Positions 5,203 through 11,948 are shown, counted from the stretch's first letter. The stretch is 16,075 nt of DNA from CAVZKK01 sp964573475 (GCA_964573475.1 CAZNJT010000031.1:1-16075); one strand, 5' to 3'. The notes: generated by a model from the sequence alone, not told the origin. Numbers and translations: made by a program.

Positions 5203-7672
5203 AATGAAAGAAGACTTGGTAATCTGGTTTGAAAATCTAAGAAAAACCGATATTCCATCCGTTGGCGGCAAAAATGCCAATCTAGGTGAAATGATAAACG
5301 TTGGCATACCAGTTCCGCCAGGTTTCGCCATAACAGCCTACTCCTACAAAAAATTCATTGAAAAATCCGGCATTTCAGAAAAGATTTACGAGATCATAAA
5401 GGAAACAGTAAAAGACCTAAACGATCCGAAACAATATGAAGAGGCTTCTAAAAAGATTCGTGAATTGATTGAAGCAACGCCCATGCCCAAAGATATTGGA
5501 GGCGCCATCAGATCTGCCTACGAAGAACTTTGTAGAAAACTCGGTTTAAGCGATGTTTTCGTTGCTGTAAGGTCAAGTGCAACAGCAGAAGACCTGCCTG
5601 ACGCATCTTTTGCTGGGCAACAGGAAACATTTTTGAATGTTAGAGGCGTTAGGCACCTTCTTGAAAATACCGTCAAGTGTTGGTCTAGCCTCTTCACGCC
5701 ACGTGCAATCTTTTATCGCACAGAGAAGGGTTTCGCACATGAGAAAGTTTTCATAAGCGTTGGAGTTCAAAAAATGGTAAATTCCAAAGCTGCAGGCGTC
5801 ATATTCACCATAAATCCTGTAACCGGTGACCCCAGCCAGATAGTTATTGAGGGCAATTATGGTTTGGGCGAATCTGTTGTTTCTGGAGCGGTTACTCCAG
5901 ACGATTTCGTTGTTGACAAAAACACGCTAAAAATAATTGAGAGGCGCATAGCCAAAAAAACAGTGCAATACCTCCGCGACCTAGGCACTGGCAAAACAGT
6001 TCATCTGGACGTGCCCGTTGAAAAGCAGGAGCAACCATGTCTAAACGATGAGGAAATAATCAAACTTGCAGAACTAGCCAAACGCATCGAGCAACATTAT
6101 GGAAAAGCCCAAGACATTGAATGGGCAATCGACAGTGACTTATCCTTTTCAGATAACATTTTCATAGTGCAATCAAGACCTGAAACAGTTTGGAGCCTAA
6201 AACTTGCGGAAAAACCAACAAAGGCTGAAGCTGAAGGAATGAAACCTGCCGAAATGTTAAAAGTTATTGTTAAAGGAAGTCCAGCTGGAAAAAGAGGCTT
6301 CGGCATAGGCGTGGCAAAGGTTGTTTCAAATCCTCAAGAAGCTGCTAAAGTCATGCAGAAAGGCGACATCCTCGTTACAGACATGACCAATCCAGACTAT
6401 GTGCCCTTCATGAAACTCGCAGGCGCCATAGTAACCGACAAGGGCGGAGTAACATGCCATGCAGCTATTGTAAGTCGTGAGCTTGGCATACCATGCGTTG
6501 TGGGAGCAGAAAACGCCACGAAGCTAATGGTTACTGGGAAGGAATACACGGTGGACTCAAGGAGCGGCGTTGTTTACGAAGGTATAATGTCAACATTGAC
6601 AGAGCAACTCTCATCGTCAACCGGAGCTAGTGCACCTCCAAATACAATTACTGGAGGCATGTTTCAACCAGTACCGGTGACAGCAACAAAAATATACATG
6701 AACTTGGGTGTTCCAGAAAAAATAGAGGATTATAAGGACTTGCCTTTCGAAGGCATAGGGCTGATGCGCATAGAATTTATTTTAGCCAGTTACATAGGAG
6801 AGCACCCATTATACCTTATAGAAACTGGCCAATCCCAGAAATTTGTGGACAAACTTGCAGAAGGAATGGCAACGGTTGCAAGGGCCATACAGCCACGCCC
6901 AGTTGTTGTTCGCTTCAGCGACTTCAAAACCAACGAATACAGAGAACTAAAAGGCGGTGAAAAATATGAAATTGTTGAAGCTAACCCTATGCTCGGATGG
7001 AGGGGATGTAGCCGCTACATAAGCTCATGGTACGAAAAAGCCTTCAGGCTTGAATGCCAAGCTATTAAGAAATGTCGCGAAGAATGGGGCCTTAAAAACG
7101 TGTGGGTCATGCTTCCCGTTGTGCGCACAACATGGGAAGCCAAAAGATGCCTTGAAATTATGCGCGAAGAAAGCTTAGAAAGGTCTAGGGACTTTAAAGT
7201 ATGGTTCATGGCTGAAACACCTTCAATTGCTATACTTGCAGATGAGTTTTCAAAACTATGTGACGGTTTCTCCATAGGCTCAAACGACATGACCCAAGGC
7301 ATACTCATGATTGACAGGGATTCTGAGCGCCTAGGGCAAATGGGATACTTCGACGAAAGAGATCCAGCAGTAAAAAGAATAATTGCCCATCTGATTAAAG
7401 TGGCTCACGAGAACGGATGCACGATGTCAATCTGCGGAGAAGGTCCATCAAACCTACCTGACTTTGCAGAATTTCTTGTAAGAGCTGGAATAGATAGCAT
7501 ATCTGTAAACAATGATGCGGTAATTGCCACCAAAAAACTTGTTGCAAGTATAGAACAGAAAATAATCCTTGAGCGACTCGCTGAACAGCACGAAAGAGCC
7601 CTTGGACGTTCAACTCGAAAACCCAAACAGGACTGGGAATGGACACCTCGATGGGGTGAAGCAGAAGAATAG
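5195..7672 (+). CDS. ppsA: Phosphoenolpyruvate synthase (pyruvate, water dikinase)
   Basis: The 825-residue protein carries the full three-domain layout of PpsA. An N-terminal ATP-grasp nucleotide-binding domain (about 15-345) contains V-G-G-K-N-A-N-L-G-E-M and V-R-S-S-A-T-A-E-D-L-P-D-A-S-F-A-G-Q-Q. The swivelling phosphohistidine domain (about 375-460) contains the catalytic His422 in GGVTCHAAIVSRELGIP. The C-terminal PEP/pyruvate TIM barrel (about 490-790) contains G-S-N-D-M-T-Q and the catalytic Cys747 in SICGEGPSN. Known reaction: ATP + pyruvate + water to PEP + AMP + phosphate, the entry to archaeal gluconeogenesis. It is slightly longer than the E. coli enzyme because of a basic C-terminal tail. 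I take the TTG at 5195, since GAGGTG at 5182-5187 is 7 nt away; the ATG at 5204 would sit 16 nt from it. Confidence 0.95.
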   Translation: MTEMKEDLVIWFENLRKTDIPSVGGKNANLGEMINVGIPVPPGFAITAYSYKKFIEKSGISEKIYEIIKETVKDLNDPKQYEEASKKIRELIEATPMPKDIGGAIRSAYEELCRKLGLSDVFVAVRSSATAEDLPDASFAGQQETFLNVRGVRHLLENTVKCWSSLFTPRAIFYRTEKGFAHEKVFISVGVQKMVNSKAAGVIFTINPVTGDPSQIVIEGNYGLGESVVSGAVTPDDFVVDKNTLKIIERRIAKKTVQYLRDLGTGKTVHLDVPVEKQEQPCLNDEEIIKLAELAKRIEQHYGKAQDIEWAIDSDLSFSDNIFIVQSRPETVWSLKLAEKPTKAEAEGMKPAEMLKVIVKGSPAGKRGFGIGVAKVVSNPQEAAKVMQKGDILVTDMTNPDYVPFMKLAGAIVTDKGGVTCHAAIVSRELGIPCVVGAENATKLMVTGKEYTVDSRSGVVYEGIMSTLTEQLSSSTGASAPPNTITGGMFQPVPVTATKIYMNLGVPEKIEDYKDLPFEGIGLMRIEFILASYIGEHPLYLIETGQSQKFVDKLAEGMATVARAIQPRPVVVRFSDFKTNEYRELKGGEKYEIVEANPMLGWRGCSRYISSWYEKAFRLECQAIKKCREEWGLKNVWVMLPVVRTTWEAKRCLEIMREESLERSRDFKVWFMAETPSIAILADEFSKLCDGFSIGSNDMTQGILMIDRDSERLGQMGYFDERDPAVKRIIAHLIKVAHENGCTMSICGEGPSNLPDFAEFLVRAGIDSISVNNDAVIATKKLVASIEQKIILERLAEQHERALGRSTRKPKQDWEWTPRWGEAEE

Positions 7673-7680
7673 CGTCTCCG

Positions 7681-7708
7681 TTTTTCCTTGCCTTGAGGCA
7701 TGTTTAAA
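7681..7708 (+). promoter_or_regulatory. T-run after ppsA and TATA box of dph2
   Basis: The 65-nt gap holds a run of five T (7681-7685) eight bases after the ppsA stop, suitable for archaeal termination. It is followed by the palindrome TTTAAA (7703-7708), whose centre is 26 nt before 7732. The dph2 ATG at 7738 has no clear Shine-Dalgarno sequence, so a leader of only a few bases is likely. A small TGCC-TTGA-GGCA dyad lies between the two elements at 7689-7700. Confidence 0.4.
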
Positions 7709-7737
7709 CTCCTGTAACGTTTTTCGGATGTACTTGA

Positions 7738-8739
7738 ATGAAGCAATTTGATTTCGAGGAAGAAAGAGTTAAACAAGAAATACTTAAACTCGGGGCAAAG
7801 CGCGTTTTAATCCAGCTCCCAGAAGGTTTAAAGCCTGAGGCACCGCGCTTAGCCAAGATTGTTGAAAAATTTGGTGCTTTACCGATAGTTTCTGCGGATC
7901 CATGTTATGGTGCATGTGATTTGGCAACGGTGGAGGCTGAGAGTCTAGGTGTAGACTTAATAGTCCATTATGGGCATTCAAAACTGCTGAAGTATGAGCG
8001 GGTTCCCACAATTTATGTCGAAGCCAGAGCAACCATGAATGTGAATGCCGCTGTTGAGAAAGCCTTACCCATGCTAGAAAACTGGCAAAAAATAGGTTTA
8101 ACTACAACGGTTCAGCATGTACAAACTCTTGATGATGTTAGAGAAATTCTACTTCGTGCAGGAAAAACAGTTGTAATAGGCGACGCTGGACGCTTAAATT
8201 ATCCGGGGCAAGTGATCGGGTGCGATTACAGCAACGCCAAATCAATAGCAAATGATGTTGAAGCCTTCCTCTTCATTGGTGGCGGAAAATTTCACGCTTT
8301 AGGCGTCGCCCTCTCAACTTCGAAGCCCACAATAGTTGCAGATCCTTACGAAAAAAGGGCGTACTCAGTTGATAAAGAGGCAGAGAAGATCATTAAACAA
8401 AGGTGGGCAAGCATAGAAGAAGCTAAAAAAGCGAAAACCTTCGCAGTTTTGGTCGGGTTAAAACCGGGACAGAAAAAGCTTGAAGAAGCTTTAAATGTGA
8501 AAAAGAAACTTGAAGAAAGCGGAAAGACTGCATGTCTTTTTGTTGCTAAAGAAGTTACTCCAGAGGTGCTTATGGAGTTTCCAACAGTGGAGGCTTATGT
8601 GAACACTGCTTGTCCCAGAGTATCCCTCGACGATGCTTCAAAATTCCAAAAGCCGGTACTGACGGTTAATGAGGCTTTGGTGGTTGTTGGAGAGTTATCT
8701 TGGGAAGAATTATGCAGAAAAGACTTGTTCGAAAACTAG
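7738..8739 (+). CDS. dph2: Diphthamide biosynthesis enzyme Dph2 (2-(3-amino-3-carboxypropyl)histidine synthase)
   Basis: The 333-residue protein shows the three-domain Dph1/Dph2 pattern. The three widely spaced iron-sulfur-ligand cysteines are present: C60 in D-P-C-Y-G-A-C-D, C162 in V-I-G-C-D-Y and C292 in N-T-A-C-P-R. These positions are close to those described for Pyrococcus Dph2. Known role: a non-canonical radical SAM enzyme whose [4Fe-4S] cluster cleaves SAM to transfer a 3-amino-3-carboxypropyl group to a histidine of elongation factor 2, the first step of diphthamide synthesis. Archaeal Dph2 acts as a homodimer. The ATG at 7738 is preceded by a TATA box at leaderless-like spacing. 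The 3' end overlaps the start of the RNA methyltransferase gene, so both probably form one operon. Confidence 0.92.
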   Translation: MKQFDFEEERVKQEILKLGAKRVLIQLPEGLKPEAPRLAKIVEKFGALPIVSADPCYGACDLATVEAESLGVDLIVHYGHSKLLKYERVPTIYVEARATMNVNAAVEKALPMLENWQKIGLTTTVQHVQTLDDVREILLRAGKTVVIGDAGRLNYPGQVIGCDYSNAKSIANDVEAFLFIGGGKFHALGVALSTSKPTIVADPYEKRAYSVDKEAEKIIKQRWASIEEAKKAKTFAVLVGLKPGQKKLEEALNVKKKLEESGKTACLFVAKEVTPEVLMEFPTVEAYVNTACPRVSLDDASKFQKPVLTVNEALVVVGELSWEELCRKDLFEN

Positions 8740-9398
8740 AATTGGAAATGCTACTTTCGCAAATTGAGCCACATCCATCCCCTAAACCAAGCCTTGAACA
8801 ATACACAATTCCAGCCGACATTGCCGCAACAATGCTTCATATCGCAGCCTATAGCTATGGCGACATCGTTGGTAAAACAGTTTTAGATTTAGGGTGCGGT
8901 ACTGGGAGGCTTGCTCTGGGTGCAGCTTTCTTGGGTGCGAAACAAGTTGTAGGCGTTGATATAGATAAAAACGCGATAAAAATGGCTTTTGAAAATTCGG
9001 TGAGGGCAAACTTGAAAGAAAAAGTGCAGTGGATCACTGGCGACATAGACGCTATCCATGGAAACTTTGATACTGTTTTGCAAAACCCGCCCTTTGGTGT
9101 ACAAAGGCGAAAGGCTGACCGAAAATTTCTGGAAAAAGCCTTAGAAACAGGCAAAATCATCTATTCACTTCACAAATGTCCAGAGAAGGATAATATCTTT
9201 ATCAAAAAACTAAAAACAAGCAAAACCAGCGTTACACCAGTCACTCCCTCTCCTTTCTTAAAAAATTTTATTGAAGGGCGTAGTGGAAAAATTAAAGCCG
9301 TTTACGCTATGATTATGACGATTCCGCACATGTTCAGCTTTCATACGAAGAGCAAACATGAGTTTGTAGCTGATCTGTTTGTTATAGAAAGGAGATAA
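8712..9398 (+). CDS. METTL5-like rRNA adenine N6-methyltransferase
   Basis: The 228-residue protein is a class I methyltransferase of the METTL5 type. The N-terminal segment LEQYTIPADIAATMLH matches the family's Q-Y-x-T-x-x-x-x-A motif. SAM motif I is LDLGCGTG from residue 58, acidic VDID follows, and the catalytic N-P-P-F-G motif starts at N125. Known role of human METTL5 with TRMT112: m6A in helix 44 of small-subunit rRNA near the decoding centre; the archaeal substrate is inferred to be the equivalent base. Start choice is uncertain. TTG 8700 has GGAG 7 nt upstream, while ATG 8712 has GGGAAG 4 nt upstream; I use the ATG. Either way the gene overlaps dph2 (28 or 40 nt), so the two are coupled. 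It is the last gene before the accessory island. Confidence 0.85.
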   Translation: MQKRLVRKLELEMLLSQIEPHPSPKPSLEQYTIPADIAATMLHIAAYSYGDIVGKTVLDLGCGTGRLALGAAFLGAKQVVGVDIDKNAIKMAFENSVRANLKEKVQWITGDIDAIHGNFDTVLQNPPFGVQRRKADRKFLEKALETGKIIYSLHKCPEKDNIFIKKLKTSKTSVTPVTPSPFLKNFIEGRSGKIKAVYAMIMTIPHMFSFHTKSKHEFVADLFVIERR

Positions 9399-9425
9399 AA
9401 GTGTATGGTGACTAAAATATTCATT

Positions 9426-9469
9426 TGCCTAGAGATGAGAGTGTGCTCATCGCTAGGTGTTATTTTCTT
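9426..9469 (+). terminator. Hairpin with T-rich tail after the dph2/METTL5-like operon
   Basis: CCTAG (9428-9432) pairs with CTAGG (9453-9457) and GATGAG (9434-9439) pairs with CTCATC (9446-9451), around a six-base loop AGTGTG and one A/G mismatch. Two G-T wobbles extend the base. The stem is followed by TGTTATTTTCTTC. It begins 30 nt after the methyltransferase stop codon. Archaea mostly terminate at T-runs without needing a hairpin, so this may be a terminator, an RNA-stabilising 3' end or a protein-binding dyad. Confidence 0.4.
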
Positions 9470-9594
9470 CACTATCTTAGCCTGCCTTGCACAGTTTAAA
9501 ACCCGAATGTTTCGATTACTATGGAAACCATTCAACATTTTTAGCCTTGGAATTGTTAAAAGCCTTATTGAATTAGTTATACTCATTGCTAACT

Positions 9595-9714
9595 CTAGCC
9601 CTGCATGAATGTTTTTAGTTGTTGGATTTCGTTGGCTAAGGCAGGATAGAGATAGTCAAGAATGCGGTTAATCTCATCATCACCAAAACCAAGCATCCAA
9701 AGGATGATTGGGTT
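9595..9714 (-). other. Short - strand open stretch, possible remnant or microprotein
   Basis: Between an in-frame TAA (9715-9717) and TAG (9595-9597), 39 sense codons read as a plausible amphipathic protein end, including LGFGDDEINRILDYLYPAL and a following A-N-E-I-Q-Q-L-K helix. The only ATG is at 9696, which would give 33 residues, without a good Shine-Dalgarno sequence. A TTATAA element on the same strand (about 9752-9747) could drive it. The amino-acid composition looks coding, but I recognise no family. It could be the C-terminal scrap of a lost gene. The region also folds into a hairpin (9685-9715). Confidence 0.25.
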
Positions 9715-9832
9715 TTAAAGTTGTCCAGTTTATGATGGATAATTGATTATAATGATTTGGGATTATCGCAAAACATATGTAGAGAGTTTGAACGATTCAT
9801 GTTATAGGACTTTATAATCGGAAGCGCACAAA

Positions 9833-10127
9833 ATGGCACGTCGCTTGGTTGAAATATTTGAAGACAAAAAACTTGTAGATAAGATTGGAAAACGTTTACC
9901 CTATTTGTTTCAACTTGCTGAATTAGAGAGTTCGAGGGCTGGAAAAGTCGGAATGGAAGTAGGTTCCCAAACCATGAACGAATCCTCGCGGAGTTGAAAT
10001 AAGTAACGATGCATTATCGAGATTGCTTCAAGACAAAGACACTAAGAGAATTGAAATCTTTTGGCAACGCTCAGCAATTGAGTATAAGCCATACCAAAGG
10101 TGGGTTGATTACTGGAAAGAGGGTTAA
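9833..10127 (+). pseudogene. Decayed ThaI-like type II restriction endonuclease
   Basis: Two pieces of one protein lie in different frames. The N-terminal piece starts at the ATG at 9833 and reads sensibly for 45 codons (it begins MARRLVEIFEDKKLVDKIG and includes E-L-E-S-S-R-A-G-K-V-G-M-E-V-G-S), then runs into nonsense and stops at 9997. The C-terminal piece is read one base later from about 9963. It gives V-P-K-P, a TGA (9975-9977), then TNPRGVEISNDALSRLLQ and a tail W-V-D-Y-W-K-E-G ending at TAA 10125-10127. From memory both ends resemble the ThaI restriction endonuclease family (the ThaI enzyme cuts CGCG), with the whole catalytic centre missing between them. The TGA is one base from GGA, the glycine I would expect there. 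So there is an internal deletion, a frame change and a nonsense codon. The stop overlaps that of the opposing DNA methyltransferase. Confidence 0.6.
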
Positions 10128-11308
10128 CTCAAAAATTCGGCTAACTTCACTTGAGATTGTTTATTCAAGAAATCCTTGATTCTCTTTTCCGCTAGTTCCA
10201 CATAATCTGCTTCTATGTCATAACCGACGTAGTATCTGTTAGTTTGAAGAGCCGCTATCGCAGTTGTTCCGCTGCCCATGAACGGGTCTAAAACAACTTC
10301 TCCCTCAAAAGTGTAGAGTTTGATAAGCCGTAGAGGCAGCTCGACTGGAAATGGGGCGGGATGACCAATCTTAGTGGCTGATTCTGCAGGAAAAGACCAC
10401 ACGCTTTTAGTCCATGCCAAGAATTCCCCTCGGGTTATAGTTATGTTCCTTCCCTTTGGTTTGCGCCGACCAAATGTATCTTTTGAGAATATCATTATGT
10501 ACTCATGAACATCTCTTAACGTAGGATTACTTGGTGAACACCAGCTACCCCACGCTGTGGACGCCGCCGCACTTGAGCCTTTATCCCAGATTATTTCACC
10601 TCTCATAAGGAATCCGATATCTAGCATGCTCTGGACCACGAAGGCATCCAGAGGTATGTATGGTTTCCTCCCTAAATTGGCCACATTGATGCAGGCTCTG
10701 CCTCCAGGAATCAGAACTCTGTATACATCCTTAAACACGCTTGTTAGTAAACTTCTATATTCATCTAGCGTAAGACCCTTGTCGTACTCTTTTCCAACGT
10801 TATAAGGAGGTGATGTCACCATCAAATGAATACTATTGTCGGGCAACTCTTTCATGTGTTCGCTACTCTTGCAAAAAATCTTATTCAAAAAATCTTTGCT
10901 TATCTCGTTTTCAAGATAGATTACATTCTCTTTCTCTGTCGGCAAACCTTCATATAGCCTACTATTGTAAAACTTCGATGAGTCATGACCAATTCTCCCC
11001 GGAGAGCCAAAAGAACTCGTTTCAGTTCCCCCTTTGCGATGTTTCTTTTGTCTGATTTTTCCATTCTTCTTTTTCTCTTCATGTGCACCTTCAAGAAGGT
11101 CTACTTGAAATCCTTCTTCAGTTTTGGTTAACAGTACGCGATTGCCCAAAGAGAATTTACTCCTTAGGAAGGAAGACCAAAGTCTACTGTGTTTGTCAAG
11201 TCTCGCTGGGTTACCATTTAACGTGGTAAAACACGGCAAGGGGGTATCTCCAATCAATTCAAACCTACTTTTAGCTGGAATTTGGATAAATCCTCGAAGA
11301 ACTTCCAT
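10124..11308 (-). CDS. DNA N4-cytosine-type methyltransferase (beta-class), orphan of a restriction system
   Basis: The catalytic half has the permuted beta-class order: motif IV T-S-P-P-Y near residue 166 (MVTSPPYNVGKEYD), and the SAM motif I VVLDPFMGSGTTAIAAL near residue 341. A target-recognition region with W-G-S-W-C-S-P lies between them. TSPPY is characteristic of N4-methylcytosine enzymes. Residues 1 to about 75 form an unrecognised, probably beta-rich N-terminal domain (GFIQIPAKSRFELIGD, then T-T-L-N-G-N-P-A-R-L-D-K), joined by a lysine-rich linker. Start: a GTG at 11341 would add 11 residues but has no ribosome-binding element, so I prefer the ATG at 11308, which has AAGG about 10 nt upstream. 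The gene appears intact, while the neighbouring nuclease genes are broken. The 3' end converges with the ThaI-like remnant, sharing TTAA across both stop codons. Confidence 0.85.
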   Translation of the reverse strand: MEVLRGFIQIPAKSRFELIGDTPLPCFTTLNGNPARLDKHSRLWSSFLRSKFSLGNRVLLTKTEEGFQVDLLEGAHEEKKKNGKIRQKKHRKGGTETSSFGSPGRIGHDSSKFYNSRLYEGLPTEKENVIYLENEISKDFLNKIFCKSSEHMKELPDNSIHLMVTSPPYNVGKEYDKGLTLDEYRSLLTSVFKDVYRVLIPGGRACINVANLGRKPYIPLDAFVVQSMLDIGFLMRGEIIWDKGSSAAASTAWGSWCSPSNPTLRDVHEYIMIFSKDTFGRRKPKGRNITITRGEFLAWTKSVWSFPAESATKIGHPAPFPVELPLRLIKLYTFEGEVVLDPFMGSGTTAIAALQTNRYYVGYDIEADYVELAEKRIKDFLNKQSQVKLAEFLS

Positions 11309-11345
11309 CTTTTTAAGAACCTTGCTTACCACTATTACCACTCTT

Positions 11346-11624
11346 CTAAATAGTTTTGCTCATACCGTGTCTATGAATTTTTCTATAATTGCCATAATCA
11401 TACAACTGTATCATGTCCAGCTTAGCTTCAGCGCCCAACTTCGTTTCCACAACATATTGAGCACCATTCTTCAACAACATGTCCGGAGCCAAACGCCCAA
11501 CAGGAGTCGAAACAGAAAACTCTGGAACAACAGTGACGCCTCTCTTACGCAACTCTTCCTGTAACAAATCTCGTATAGTCATTTCGGTTGGTCTGGAAAC
11601 ACCCATAAAGAACCATCCATCCAT
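11346..11624 (-). pseudogene. Truncated PD-(D/E)XK nuclease-like gene
   Basis: This 92-codon frame encodes what looks like the N-terminal part of an archaeal PD-(D/E)XK-type protein: a helix D-L-L-Q-E-E-L-R-K-R-G-V, then P-D (residues 47-48, GRLAPDMLLKNG) and E-x-K (E60, K62, in VVETKLGAEAKL), matching the nuclease core. It continues through Q-L-Y-D-Y-G-N-Y-R-K and then loses family-like sequence and stops. Skipping one A in the A-run after Y-R reads R-K-F-I-D-T-V and then TGA, which suggests a frameshift at the run. Relatives I remember continue well beyond this point, so I call it broken, but a genuine short protein is possible. Starts at 11624, 11606 or 11582 are possible. The 11606 ATG fits a leaderless transcript from a TTTATG element. 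It lies just upstream of the methyltransferase gene on the same strand. Confidence 0.5.
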
Positions 11625-11701
11625 AAAGTTTCACTTGGAATGTAATACAGTTTACCCAATTAAGATACTACACGTAGCTCGCTACCAACCACGTTTCCCT
11701 T

Positions 11702-11779
11702 TCAACCATTCTTAAACTTAAAGCCAATAAACTTCACCCAAACATCAACCCCATTCAACACCAAAACCAACCAAGGCAT
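11702..11779 (-). other. Possible 25-residue microprotein or truncated gene start
   Basis: On the - strand an ATG at 11779 has a good Shine-Dalgarno GGAG (11789 down to 11786) six bases upstream. It opens a 25-codon frame beginning MPWLVLVLNGVDVWVKF and ending F-K-N-G before TGA (11704-11702). The sequence is hydrophobic with alternating strand-like pattern and looks like the first strands of a real domain, cut short. A second overlapping - strand frame starts at ATG 11797. No family is recognised. It lies directly upstream of the nuclease fragment. Confidence 0.25.
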
Positions 11780-11862
11780 ATTTGGCTCCAAATAGACGGG
11801 CTCTCATCAGTTGCACGCGCACACAAAATAAAAAGGTTTATTGCGGAGCATAGAAAAGTACA

Positions 11863-11870
11863 GATATATC
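11863..11870 (+). promoter_or_regulatory. Candidate TATA element for csl4-rpoL
   Basis: GATATATC is the most TATA-like string upstream of csl4. It would put transcription start near 11893 with a leader of about 55 nt. Less regular AT-rich strings closer to the gene (for example GTAATAAAAAA at about 11928-11938) overlap the ribosome-binding region, so the assignment is uncertain. Confidence 0.3.
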
Positions 11871-11948
11871 CATTTAGCAAATGTTTACGCTTAATGATGC
11901 GCAAGCATTTACTCGTGGACTTACATGGTAATAAAAAAGGGAATTTAA

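Larger units (their letters stand above)
9399..9832. other. Gene-poor left part of the accessory island
   Basis: This stretch of 434 bases has no gene I can name. It contains a strong hairpin with a T-rich tail (9426-9469), a 39-codon open stretch on the - strand (9595-9714), a second imperfect hairpin inside that stretch (9685-9715), and an AT-rich segment (9735-9820) ahead of the restriction-endonuclease remnant. I saw no tRNA-like T-loop or CRISPR-like repeats. Confidence 0.5.
11625..11948. other. Gene-poor right part of the accessory island
   Basis: These 324 bases contain no recognisable gene. The left two thirds are C- and A-rich on + and read as coding-like scraps on - (one is listed at 11702-11779). 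The right third (about 11825-11948) is AT-rich and is the likely promoter region of csl4, with GATATATC at 11863-11870 and an AAAAAAGGG ribosome-binding region just before the ATG at 11949. I saw no tRNA, insertion sequence or direct repeats. Confidence 0.45.

Noticed and set aside
4935..5331. Long antisense frames opposite rpl10e and the ppsA start
   Set aside because: They are mirror frames of highly conserved genes with low-complexity products and no start signals.
7689..7700. Small TGCC-TTGA-GGCA dyad between ppsA and dph2
   Set aside because: Only four pairs and no sign of conservation; expected by chance. The nearby T-run and TATA box explain the gap.
7395..7776. Antisense frames opposite the ppsA 3' end
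   Set aside because: Shadow of the conserved PEP/pyruvate domain; the coding signal clearly belongs to the + strand.
9405..9608. 67-codon + strand frame after the METTL5-like gene, hydrophobic in places
   Set aside because: It is built across the strong hairpin at 9426-9459, has a poorly spaced ribosome-binding element and shows no family resemblance. A chance frame through a 3' hairpin is more likely.
10557..11564. Three + strand frames opposite the DNA methylase and the nuclease fragment
   Set aside because: The - strand carries the recognisable TSPPY, FMGSGTT and PD-(D/E)XK motifs; the + frames are shadows.
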